DNA of 8,415 bases from assembly GCA_964498075.1 (NCBI GenBank), contig CAZCGA010000211.1, positions 1-8,415 on the forward strand, given 5' to 3'. Made by a program: the position numbers and the translations under genes. Under the pieces are notes generated by a model. That model was given only the letters and a program-made list of their open reading frames with translations, had not been told where the DNA came from and ran no database searches. The DNA is from CAZCGA01 sp964498075 (GTDB taxonomy: Bacteria; Desulfobacterota; Binatia; HRBIN30). This document shows positions 1 through 5,826 of the stretch, one piece after another. The first letter of the stretch is position 1. Each line of letters opens with the position of its first letter.

Positions 1-1470
1 CGGCTCGGCGCCGAGTTCGTTCCGAAGCTTGATGAAGGCTCGATCACCGCGATGCTCTACAAACCCGTCGGCATGAGCCTGGAGGCGTCGATGCAGACCG
101 ACATCGCCGTCGAAGATCTCCTGCTCAAGGACTTCCCGGAGCTCACCCGCATTTTCTCGCGCATCGGCACCAGTGCCATCGCGTCCGATCCGATGCCGCC
201 GAATGAGAGCGACGTGTACGTCTTCTACAAGCCGATGGCCGAATGGCCGAAGACGGCCGGCCGACCGACGAACAAGGCTGAACTGCGCGAGCACATCGAG
301 GCGGCGTTGAAGGAGATGAACCCCGAATACGACATCCTCTTCGCCCAGCCCATCGAGATGCGCTTCAACGAAATGCTCGAAGGCACCAAGACCGAGCTGT
401 CGGTGAAGATATTCGGCACCGACTACGACGTGCTCGAGACGCTGGCGACGCAGATCAAGGCTATCCTCGAAAAGACCCCCGGTGCGGCGCAGGTGGAGTA
501 CGAAACAGAAGGTCGCACTCCGCAGCTCCAGATCGATGTGAAGCGCGACACCCTCCAACGGTACAGCCTCCAGGCTGGCGAGGTGAACAAAGCGGTCAGC
601 GCCGCGCTCGGCGGGCAGATCGTCGGCTCGGTGGTCGATGGCAACCGCCGGCGCAGCATCGTGGTGCGGATGCCTGAACAACTCCGCGCCGACGATGAGC
701 AGATCAAAAGGCTGCCGCTCCGAGTCGGCACGACCGGCCTCATTCGGCTCGGCAACGTCGTCGACTTCAAAACCTTGAAAACCGTCGAACCGATCCGGCG
801 CGACGACGGCCAGCGCCGCGCGGCGCTGATGGTGAACCTCGGCGGGCGAGACGTGGAGAGCTTCGTGCGCGATGCGGAACAGCGGATCAAGGAACAGGTG
901 CAGCTTCCCCAGAACTACATCGTCGCGTTCGGCGGGCAGTTTAAGAACTTGCAGGAAGCGCGCACGCGCCTCGCCGTGGTCGTCCCCTCTGCGCTCCTGC
1001 TCATCTTCATCCTCATCTTCCTCGCTTTCGGCAGCGTGCGACAGGCGCTCATCGTCTATTCCGGCATCCCACTCGCGATGACCGGCGGCATCGCCGCGCT
1101 GTGGCTGCGCGGCATGCCATTCAGCATCACCGCAGCCGTCGGCTTCATTGCGCTCAGCGGCGTTGCGGTGCTCAACGGCTTGGTGCTGGTGACCTATTTC
1201 AATCAGCTCCGCGCACAAGGCCGCGCCATCCGCGACGCCGTGCTCGAAGGCTCCTTCACCCGCCTGCGTCCGGTGCTCATGACCGCACTCGTGGCCTCGC
1301 TCGGGTTCGTACCAATGGCCATCGCCACCGGCGCCGGCGCGGAGGTGCAACGACCGCTCGCGACGGTGGTCATCGGCGGCGTCCTCAGCTCCACGTTGCT
1401 CACGCTCATCGTGCTACCGGTGCTCTACTGGATGTTCGAGCGTGTTGCTGATACGAGCAGCACCTCCTGA
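1..1470 (+). CDS. Heavy-metal efflux RND pump, CzcA-like, C-terminal part (5' truncated)
   Basis: This is the inner-membrane proton/metal antiporter subunit of a tripartite heavy-metal efflux (HME-RND) system. It would export divalent or monovalent metal ions with a periplasmic adaptor and an outer-membrane channel. The frame is open from base 1 and ends at TGA 1468-1470. That leaves 489 residues, against about 1,030-1,070 for the full protein. The fragment begins just after TM7 (GAEFVPKLDEGS) and contains the second periplasmic loop (about residues 15-320). Five hydrophobic helices follow, at about 324-346, 350-372, 376-400, 425-444 and 453-479, matching TM8-TM12. Family hallmarks are QPIEMRFNE near residue 116, GVAVLNGLVLV in TM10 and LRPVLMTALVASLGFVPMA before and in TM11. 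The loop reads MRFNEM, as in CzcA/CnrA-type pumps. The methionines that line the copper/silver path in CusA do not appear conserved, so Zn/Co/Ni/Cd is the likelier class (inference). No partner genes are in the window. Confidence 0.95.
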   Translation, partial: RLGAEFVPKLDEGSITAMLYKPVGMSLEASMQTDIAVEDLLLKDFPELTRIFSRIGTSAIASDPMPPNESDVYVFYKPMAEWPKTAGRPTNKAELREHIEAALKEMNPEYDILFAQPIEMRFNEMLEGTKTELSVKIFGTDYDVLETLATQIKAILEKTPGAAQVEYETEGRTPQLQIDVKRDTLQRYSLQAGEVNKAVSAALGGQIVGSVVDGNRRRSIVVRMPEQLRADDEQIKRLPLRVGTTGLIRLGNVVDFKTLKTVEPIRRDDGQRRAALMVNLGGRDVESFVRDAEQRIKEQVQLPQNYIVAFGGQFKNLQEARTRLAVVVPSALLLIFILIFLAFGSVRQALIVYSGIPLAMTGGIAALWLRGMPFSITAAVGFIALSGVAVLNGLVLVTYFNQLRAQGRAIRDAVLEGSFTRLRPVLMTALVASLGFVPMAIATGAGAEVQRPLATVVIGGVLSSTLLTLIVLPVLYWMFERVADTSSTS

Positions 1471-1532
1471 CCTGTCAGCCCAGTAATCAGGTCGCCGTTG
1501 CAGAGACGCACTGACGCGCCGGGTGCGGCTCG

Positions 1533-2210
1533 CTACCTGGGCAGTGGTCCCGCTGCAGCCTTCTGCGCTGTGCCGCGGAGGAACGAGAGCACTCTGGAAC
1601 GCGTCGGTCCGACCTCCACGGCGACGAAGCCTGCGTCCTGCATCACCGGCGGTAGCACATGCAGGTTGCTGCGCATCATGTCGTGGCCGAAGAAGAGGGT
1701 CGCCAGGTGTTTGATCACCGGAAGCGCCGGTGGTTGCAAGTCGACCGCGAGGAAGCGTCCGCCCGGCTTGAGGACGCGATAGATGTCCTGGAACCCCGCG
1801 CGTTTCAGATCGTCCGGCAGATGGTGCAGCATGAGACTGCTGAGCACGACGTCGAAGTGGTCGGCGGGGAACGGGAGAGCCTCGATGACGCCGGCCTGAA
1901 AGCAAACGTCCAGCCCCTGCCGCGCAGCCTTCTGGCGTGCCCGCTCGATCATCTCTGGAGCAGGATCGACGCCGTGCACCACACCGGTCGCACCGGCGCG
2001 TGCCTTTGCCGGAATCGTCAGCCCCCCGGTGCCGCAGCCGACGTCGAGCACCGTCTCTCCCGGCTGCACCGCGGCGAGATCCAAGGTCATCTCTCGCATC
2101 GCCCGCTCTTTGCCCAGCCACAGGAAGCCGGTGAGGATGTCGTACAGGTGCGCCCAGTGAATCGTGCGGCCGCGCGTGTGCGGCGCGTGTGCACGTGCGT
2201 GTGAGTGCAT
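1533..2210 (-). CDS. Class I SAM-dependent methyltransferase (UbiE/Methyltransf_11-like)
   Basis: A predicted 225-residue cytoplasmic methyltransferase that uses S-adenosylmethionine; the acceptor substrate is unknown. The Rossmann-type core is clear: motif I VLDVGCGTGG at about residues 54-63, the acidic-loop region GVDPAPEMIERARQKA near 85-100, a motif with DVVLSSLMLHHLP near 130-142, and LKPGGRFLAVDL near 160. I place the start at ATG 2210-2208 because an excellent Shine-Dalgarno sequence (AGGAGGAGATC on the minus strand, 2227-2217) sits six bases upstream. The frame itself stays open to 2288, but that extension would bury the ribosome site. The stop is TAG at 1535-1533. The N-terminus is unusually rich in histidine (His at 2, 4, 8, 11, 18, 21). 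The gene converges on the RND pump with a 62-bp gap and is divergent from the DUF309 gene. It could be a menaquinone/ubiquinone-type or small-molecule methylase; the sequence does not decide. Confidence 0.9.
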   Translation of the reverse strand: MHSHARAHAPHTRGRTIHWAHLYDILTGFLWLGKERAMREMTLDLAAVQPGETVLDVGCGTGGLTIPAKARAGATGVVHGVDPAPEMIERARQKAARQGLDVCFQAGVIEALPFPADHFDVVLSSLMLHHLPDDLKRAGFQDIYRVLKPGGRFLAVDLQPPALPVIKHLATLFFGHDMMRSNLHVLPPVMQDAGFVAVEVGPTRSRVLSFLRGTAQKAAAGPLPR

Positions 2211-2216
2211 TGTCCG

Positions 2217-2227
2217 GATCTCCTCCT
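2217..2227 (-). promoter_or_regulatory. Strong ribosome binding site of the methyltransferase
   Basis: On the minus strand this reads AGGAGGAGATC, nearly the full complement of the 16S rRNA tail, six bases before ATG 2210. It fixes the start and rules out the longer in-frame extension to 2288. Confidence 0.8.
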
Positions 2228-2289
2228 GTTCAGTGCCCGTGCCGATGGTACCCTTTCCGAGTATCACATCCCGCGGTAAGAGTGACAAG

Positions 2290-2676
2290 GTGACCCGTCC
2301 CGATCAGCTGTCGAAGCTGCTCATCGCCGCTGCACGCGAGTTCAACGCCGGCCACTACTTCGAGGCGCATGAGGTGTTGGAAGACGGGCTCGAGGCGGTG
2401 CCCGAACACTTGTGGGAGCTGTTCGTCGGTCTCATCCAGATCGCGGTCGGCTACCACAAGGTGCAGCAACAGCTGTGGAGCGGCGCCCGCACGATGCTCG
2501 AGCGCGGTTTCGCCAAGGTCGCGCCGTTTCCCGCGGAGGCGGCAGGCCTCAACCTCGAGGCGCTGCGGCAGCGCGTCTTCGCCGACGTCCAGAGCCTGCG
2601 CTCCGGCCACTTCGACGCGGCCGACTTCGCCCGGCATCCGCCACGCCTGCAACCGCTCAGCCCGGCGGGTCAGTAG
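2290..2676 (+). CDS. DUF309 domain protein
   Basis: A small, probably cytoplasmic helical protein of the DUF309 family, whose biochemical role is not known. The defining motif FNAGHYFEAHEVLE lies at residues 18-31, with the conserved His-Glu pair at 27-28. It is followed by LFVGLIQIAVGYHK at 44-57 and a second helical repeat, GARTMLERG. The start is uncertain. I prefer GTG 2290 (128 aa), because the codons before it have poor third-position GC while those after it match the genomic bias, and because GGTAAGAG lies just upstream. ATG 2245 (143 aa) is the main alternative and has no visible ribosome site. The GTG choice leaves a 79-bp divergent intergenic region shared with the methyltransferase. 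The stop, TAG 2674-2676, lies only nine bases from the stop of the convergent small gene. Confidence 0.85.
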   Translation: MTRPDQLSKLLIAAAREFNAGHYFEAHEVLEDGLEAVPEHLWELFVGLIQIAVGYHKVQQQLWSGARTMLERGFAKVAPFPAEAAGLNLEALRQRVFADVQSLRSGHFDAADFARHPPRLQPLSPAGQ

Positions 2677-2681
2677 TTCAA

Positions 2682-2695
2682 TGACTCAGTGACTC
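2682..2695. repeat. Two TGACTC units on an 8-bp period
   Basis: TGACTC occurs at 2682-2687 and again at 2690-2695. The cluster lies between the convergent DUF309 gene and the small orphan gene and overlaps the orphan gene's last codons and stop. The stretch CTCAGTGACTC (2685-2695) matches CTCAGTGAGTC at 6648-6658 in 10 of 11 positions, so the two clusters look like the same element type. Confidence 0.5.
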
Positions 2696-3003
2696 GGCTT
2701 CCCCAGCCGGATGCGTTGCCGCACCGCCGTGGCCTCCAACCCGAGCAGGTCGCAGACGTTGCGAAAGGCGAACGGCGAGTCGCGCCGCTCGTCGCGGAAC
2801 CACTCGCACGCTTCGACGAACTCCCGCCCCCGGCGGCGGCCGCCATTGCGGGTGACACAGAGCAAGGCGTCTTCGAGGATAGCGATGACCAGGCGCATCT
2901 CGGGTAAGCGCATAAGGTCACCGCGCACCGCCAACTGAGTCGGCAGGACGATCGCGGGCTCCCATCCAGGCCAGGCGTGGTATGCAGTCGCACCGTGTTT
3001 CAT
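2686..3003 (-). CDS. Small orphan protein with possible C-terminal helix-turn-helix-like segment
   Basis: A predicted 105-residue soluble protein of unassigned function. The N-terminal part is unremarkable (KHGATAYHAWPGWEP). The core has a helix with RLVIAILEDALLCV, a basic linker NGGRRRG, then EFVEACEWFRDERRD and PFAFRNVCDLLGLEATAVRQ. From memory, this order (a LAxLEDA helix, an acidic EW helix, then F.F..vC..LGL....R..) recurs in an unnamed family of short bacterial proteins. The last segment could be a helix-turn-helix, but this is only inference. The minus-strand ribosome site GGAAGGAG (3020-3013) lies nine bases before ATG 3003 and three before ATG 3009. I choose 3003; starting at 3009 adds two residues. 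The stop is TGA at 2688-2686. The gene lies 288 bp downstream of the formyltransferase gene on the same strand, so read-through from that operon is possible. Confidence 0.7.
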   Translation of the reverse strand: MKHGATAYHAWPGWEPAIVLPTQLAVRGDLMRLPEMRLVIAILEDALLCVTRNGGRRRGREFVEACEWFRDERRDSPFAFRNVCDLLGLEATAVRQRIRLGKPSH

Positions 3004-3291
3004 CGGCATGCGCTCCTTCCCTCGCGGCTCCGGCGCACCCGGCACACGACTATCGCCTCCCAACCGACGCGCCAACAACCACGCTTCCAGAGAGCAATTC
3101 CGATACCGCCGGAACGGCGTTCGAAGCTCGACGCACTATGCCGTCGACTGTTTCGGCAGCGCGTCAGCCTGTCCGTGGCGTCTGACACTTGCTACGAGGT
3201 TGCGCGTTCGCCCTGACGCAGCGGCTCAACAAGCCCGGCGGCCAACCGTTCGACGAGCCTTCACACCGGCCAGAGGCCGGGGCCACCATCT
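3004..3291. other. Intergenic region, no gene recognised
   Basis: This 288-bp gap separates the formyltransferase stop from the small orphan gene. Both lie on the minus strand, so it should hold the 3' end of the operon transcript and possibly the orphan gene's promoter. I see one GC-rich hairpin near 3266-3280. On the minus strand, GATAGT around 3051-3046 is a weak -10 candidate with no convincing -35. Frames crossing the gap have no recognisable protein features. I found no tRNA or transposon end. Confidence 0.5.
3266..3280 (-). terminator. GC-rich hairpin after the formyltransferase operon
   Basis: A perfect 6-bp inverted repeat, CCGGCC/GGCCGG with a 3-base loop, begins 12 bases downstream of the formyltransferase stop on the minus strand. 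No T-run follows, so it is at best an atypical intrinsic terminator or a 3'-end stabilising hairpin. Confidence 0.3.
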
Positions 3292-4200
3292 TCAGCCCAA
3301 ACGTGTTCCCACCGCGACACCGTGCACGGCTGCAAGCTCCGCGGCGTCGATCTTCTTGTCCTTGAGGCGGACCCGCTTGGCGCGAATCGCGCCGCTGGCC
3401 GCGCCGACGAGCAGCCCTGCGGACGAAATCTCCTCGACGACACCGGGCCGGAAGCTTGCGCCGCCGACGGCGCGTGCGTCATAGAGCCGCAGCATCTCGC
3501 CGTTGCACCGGGTGTGTGCGCCCGGCTGCGGATCGCAGCCGCGAATCAAGTTGTACACCTCGCGCACCGGCCGCGACCAGTCGATCGCCGCGTGCTCGTC
3601 GCGACACAGCGGATCATAGGTGGCCTGCGACTCATCCTGCGGCACGCGTGGCGCGTTGCCAGCAGCGATCAGCTGCACCGCCTCGAGTACCACCGCAACC
3701 CCCAGCGGGAAGAGGACGTTGTAGTAGAGCGACCCGGTCGTATCGTCGGCACCGATGGCGCCGCGCCTCTGCAAGAGGATGGCACCCGTATCGATGCCCG
3801 GATCGACCCAGAAGACCGACACGCCGGTTTCGGTTTCACCCCGCATGATCTGCCAGTTGATTGCGCTGCCGCCGCGGTAGCGCGGCAGCAGGGAGGGATG
3901 AAAGCAGATGCTGCCCAAGCGCGGCGTCTCGAAGATGTTCTGCGGCACGATCTGCGTGACGTACGCGAGCACCGCCAGATCGGCATCCAGCTGAGCGAAC
4001 TCGCGCTGCACGTCAGGACCCTTGAGCGACTTGTGCTGGCGGACCGCAATCTCGAGTGCCTGGGCTCGCGCCTTGACCGGGTCCGGACGCCCGCCACTGT
4101 CCGGCGGGCAGTAGACGGCGGCGATCTCGTGTCTGCGCTCGCGCAGGCCGTCGAGGACCTTCTCCGCAAAGGCGGCCTGGCCGATCAAGATGATGCGCAT
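3292..4200 (-). CDS. Formyltransferase-family protein resembling the hydrolase domain of 10-formyl-THF dehydrogenase
   Basis: A 302-residue, likely cytoplasmic enzyme that would bind 10-formyltetrahydrofolate and transfer or hydrolyse its formyl group. Residues 1-200 are the formyl-transferase N-domain, with the opening MRIILIGQ and the signature HPSLLPRYRGG at 101-111. The catalytic pair is His101 and Asp137 (in DPGIDTG), spaced 36 residues apart as in His106/Asp142 of rat ALDH1L1. Residues about 205-295 form a C-terminal FMT_C-like domain, with IDWSRPVREVYNLIRG at 206-221. SAINWQ, SVFWVDPGIDTG and the region up to ATY at 193-195 resemble ALDH1L1 more than Met-tRNA formyltransferase. Cys99 stands where Fmt and ArnA have the catalytic Asn, and where I recall Ile in ALDH1L1. 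No ALDH domain follows. The ATG overlaps the upstream stop by one base (TGATG), suggesting translational coupling. It is the last gene of a three-gene operon. The physiological acceptor is unknown; sugar-nucleotide or amino-acid formylation is possible. Confidence 0.85.
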   Translation of the reverse strand: MRIILIGQAAFAEKVLDGLRERRHEIAAVYCPPDSGGRPDPVKARAQALEIAVRQHKSLKGPDVQREFAQLDADLAVLAYVTQIVPQNIFETPRLGSICFHPSLLPRYRGGSAINWQIMRGETETGVSVFWVDPGIDTGAILLQRRGAIGADDTTGSLYYNVLFPLGVAVVLEAVQLIAAGNAPRVPQDESQATYDPLCRDEHAAIDWSRPVREVYNLIRGCDPQPGAHTRCNGEMLRLYDARAVGGASFRPGVVEEISSAGLLVGAASGAIRAKRVRLKDKKIDAAELAAVHGVAVGTRLG

Positions 4201-4916
4201 CAGCGTTCCACGTACGGCGCCAGCGCGCGCGCCACCGCGACGGTCACCCGCCGGATCCCGTCGGCGGCGCGCACCAGACGATTGTTGATCTCGAGCTCGA
4301 GGTACCGCAGCCCGTGCACGCTACCGTGGGTGCGCGCGCTGAAGATCAGGCCGTCGAAGCCGGAGTAGGGCTCGTTGTAGCGTACCTGCAGGCCGTCGCG
4401 TCCCAGCGCCTCACCGACCGCCTGCGCCTCGCCGGCAAACACGTCGAACAGCACGCCGACATCGAAGCGTCTCTCGCGCCCCTGCAGCTCCGGCGTGAAG
4501 CTGTGGATGCTGAGCAGGAAGGCCCCGGGGTTTTGCCCCAGCACTGCGTCGGCCGCCTGGTGGTACGGCTCGTAGAACTCGCGGACGCGATGCGCGCGTT
4601 CCGCCGCGTCGATGCGGGCGTTGCCGGGAATGCGCACACCGTGGCTCTCGGCGACGATGAGGTCATGGTCAGCCAGATCGCGGTTGCAGTCGATGACCAG
4701 GCGCGACACGCCGGCGAGCACGGCCGTGGCGTCGAGCTGCTGGGCCAGTGCCGCAGTGACGTCGCGCGCGCCGATGTCCCAGCCAACGTGGGCATTCAAC
4801 TCGTCGGCGTTCAAGCCGAGGTCATCGTACTCGACGGGTACGGCGCACGACGCGTGCTCGCAGGTCAGCACGAGCGACGCGGCGCCGCGCGGGTTGAAGA
4901 TCGAGACCGGCTGCAT
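4200..4916 (-). CDS. N-formylglutamate amidohydrolase-family protein
   Basis: A 238-residue enzyme of the N-formylglutamate amidohydrolase family (PF05013 type). These are metal-dependent amidohydrolases that release formate from N-formyl amino acids; HutG-type members end one branch of histidine breakdown. Family motifs in order are VLTCEHASCAVP (16-27), HVGWDIGA (43-50), VSRLVIDCNRDL (70-81), LLSIHSFTP (134-142), YSGFDG (184-189) and YLELEINNRL (205-214). His21, Asp47, the Arg79-Asp80 pair and His138 are the most likely active-site or metal-site residues (inference). No signal peptide is visible. The gene starts 15 bases after the hydrolase stop, with no clear ribosome site, so translation may depend on the upstream gene. 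Its TGA overlaps the ATG of the formyltransferase gene. No other histidine-degradation gene is present, so the substrate may not be formylglutamate. Confidence 0.9.
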   Translation of the reverse strand: MQPVSIFNPRGAASLVLTCEHASCAVPVEYDDLGLNADELNAHVGWDIGARDVTAALAQQLDATAVLAGVSRLVIDCNRDLADHDLIVAESHGVRIPGNARIDAAERAHRVREFYEPYHQAADAVLGQNPGAFLLSIHSFTPELQGRERRFDVGVLFDVFAGEAQAVGEALGRDGLQVRYNEPYSGFDGLIFSARTHGSVHGLRYLELEINNRLVRAADGIRRVTVAVARALAPYVER

Positions 4917-4931
4917 CGACGGGGCAGCGCG

Positions 4932-5672
4932 TTACGCCTTGAGATGCTGGGCGAAGAACTTCAGCATCCGTTGCCACGCGTCCTTCGCCGCGTCGGCCCG
5001 ATAGGAGTCGCGCTCGTCGCAGAAGAAGCCGTGGGGGGCGCCGGGATAGACGATCGTCTCCGCGTTCTTCTTCAGCTCGGCGAGGCGCGCCTTGACCTTC
5101 TCGACCTCGTCGAGCGGGATGAACGGGTCGACCTCGCCGAAGAACAGCAGCATCGGTGCACGCAGCTTGTCGGCATACTCCAACGGCGCCTTCGGCGTGC
5201 GCTCGCCGGGCTGCATGATGCTGCCGATGCCCCCGCCATAGAAGGGAACTGCGGCCTTGACGGCAGGGTTCTGGCAGGCGGTGAGGAAGGTGATGCGCCC
5301 GCCCATGCAGAACCCGGTGACCCCGATGCGATCGGCGCGCACGAACGGCTGTTGCTGCAGGTGGGCAATCGCCCCGTGCATGTCTTTGACGATCTTGTCG
5401 TCCCACAGACTGGTCATCAGCCGAATGGCGTCCGGGAGATTGTCGTAACCGACGACGGCGTTCTTCTCGCGATAGTAGAGGTCCGGTGCCAGCGTCACGT
5501 AGCCTTCACGGGCCAGCCGGACCGCGACGTCTTTGATGTGGGCATTCAACCCGAAGGCCTCGATCACCACGATGATGGCCGGGTGCTTTCCCTCTGCCGT
5601 CGGTCGCGCCAGCAGCGCGGGCATAGCGCCCGCCTCCGCCTGCACTTGAACCATTCCCGACGTAATCTCCAT
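4932..5672 (-). CDS. Dienelactone hydrolase-family protein
   Basis: A 246-residue alpha/beta hydrolase of the dienelactone hydrolase (carboxymethylenebutenolidase) family. These enzymes open lactone rings in chlorocatechol and related pathways, and many members act on other esters. The family triad is visible: Cys122 in the nucleophile elbow GFCMGG (120-125), Asp182 in GEVDPFIP and His214 in GAPHGFF. Glu38 in VIEAFGL corresponds to the glutamate that positions the cysteine in the Pseudomonas enzyme. Length matches the family (about 230-250). I start at ATG 5672-5670, because AGGGAGGT (5685-5678 on the minus strand) lies five bases upstream. The open frame runs to 5774 but would cross the predicted promoter, and its extra N-terminus is Arg/Pro-rich and unlike the family. 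It is the first gene of the operon and is divergent from the IclR gene. Confidence 0.92.
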   Translation of the reverse strand: MEITSGMVQVQAEAGAMPALLARPTAEGKHPAIIVVIEAFGLNAHIKDVAVRLAREGYVTLAPDLYYREKNAVVGYDNLPDAIRLMTSLWDDKIVKDMHGAIAHLQQQPFVRADRIGVTGFCMGGRITFLTACQNPAVKAAVPFYGGGIGSIMQPGERTPKAPLEYADKLRAPMLLFFGEVDPFIPLDEVEKVKARLAELKKNAETIVYPGAPHGFFCDERDSYRADAAKDAWQRMLKFFAQHLKA

Positions 5673-5677
5673 GCTGT

Positions 5678-5685
5678 ACCTCCCT
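5678..5685 (-). promoter_or_regulatory. Ribosome binding site of the dienelactone hydrolase gene
   Basis: AGGGAGGT on the minus strand, five bases before ATG 5672, decides the start against the longer open frame. Confidence 0.75.
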
Positions 5686-5699
5686 GCCGCAGTGCACGT

Positions 5700-5728
5700 C
5701 GTATAGGGAGCCCGCCGCCGATTTGCAA
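5700..5728 (-). promoter_or_regulatory. Predicted sigma70-type promoter of the three-gene hydrolase operon
   Basis: On the minus strand TTGCAA (5728-5723) and TATACG (5705-5700) are separated by exactly 17 bases. Each matches the consensus in four of six positions. Transcription would start near 5693 and give a leader of about 20 bases that carries the ribosome site. The span lies between the divergent genes where a promoter is expected. Confidence 0.5.
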
Positions 5729-5767
5729 GACGGTTCGCCGGCGCCGCGCGGGGCTTCTCCGGCGGGT

Positions 5768-5796
5768 TTGACATGACCGGGTGAACCCACTAGATA
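5768..5796 (+). promoter_or_regulatory. Predicted sigma70-type promoter of the IclR-family gene
   Basis: A perfect TTGACA at 5768-5773 is followed after 17 bases by TAGATA (5791-5796), a weak -10. GATAAA at 5793 is an alternative at 19 bases. Transcription would start near 5803, leaving about 24 bases of leader. The -35 overlaps a loose inverted repeat, GGGTT (5764-5768) and AACCC (5784-5788), that could serve as a regulator site. Confidence 0.5.
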
Positions 5797-5826
5797 AAAC
5801 GCCTTCTCTAAATTTCCGAGGGATCA

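Noticed and set aside
1468..1494. GACCTG...CAGGTC inverted repeat after the RND stop as a terminator.
   Set aside because: The stem is only six bases with a 13-base loop and has no T-run, so the support is too weak to annotate.
1659..2204. A 181-codon plus-strand frame opposite the methyltransferase.
   Set aside because: The methyltransferase on the minus strand carries clear SAM motifs and a near-ideal ribosome site; this frame has neither.
3181..3291. Possible integron attC-like or other recombination site in the gap after the operon, suggested by GCTCAAC and the GGCCGG hairpin.
   Set aside because: There is no matching GTTRRRY partner, no paired boxes and no cassette structure nearby.
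3292..4200. Naming this gene fmt (methionyl-tRNA formyltransferase).
   Set aside because: The motifs fit the ALDH1L1 hydrolase domain better, the catalytic Asn is Cys, and there is no def neighbour.
3322..4368. A 348-codon plus-strand open frame opposite the formyltransferase gene.
   Set aside because: It is the reverse-complement shadow of a well-supported gene, is rich in Arg/Ala/Asp as such shadows are, and shows no family match.
4314..5771. A 485-codon open frame on the plus strand opposite the dienelactone hydrolase and amidohydrolase genes.
   Set aside because: It is antisense to two genes with intact family motifs and has no recognisable domain. Such long mirror frames are expected in GC-rich DNA.
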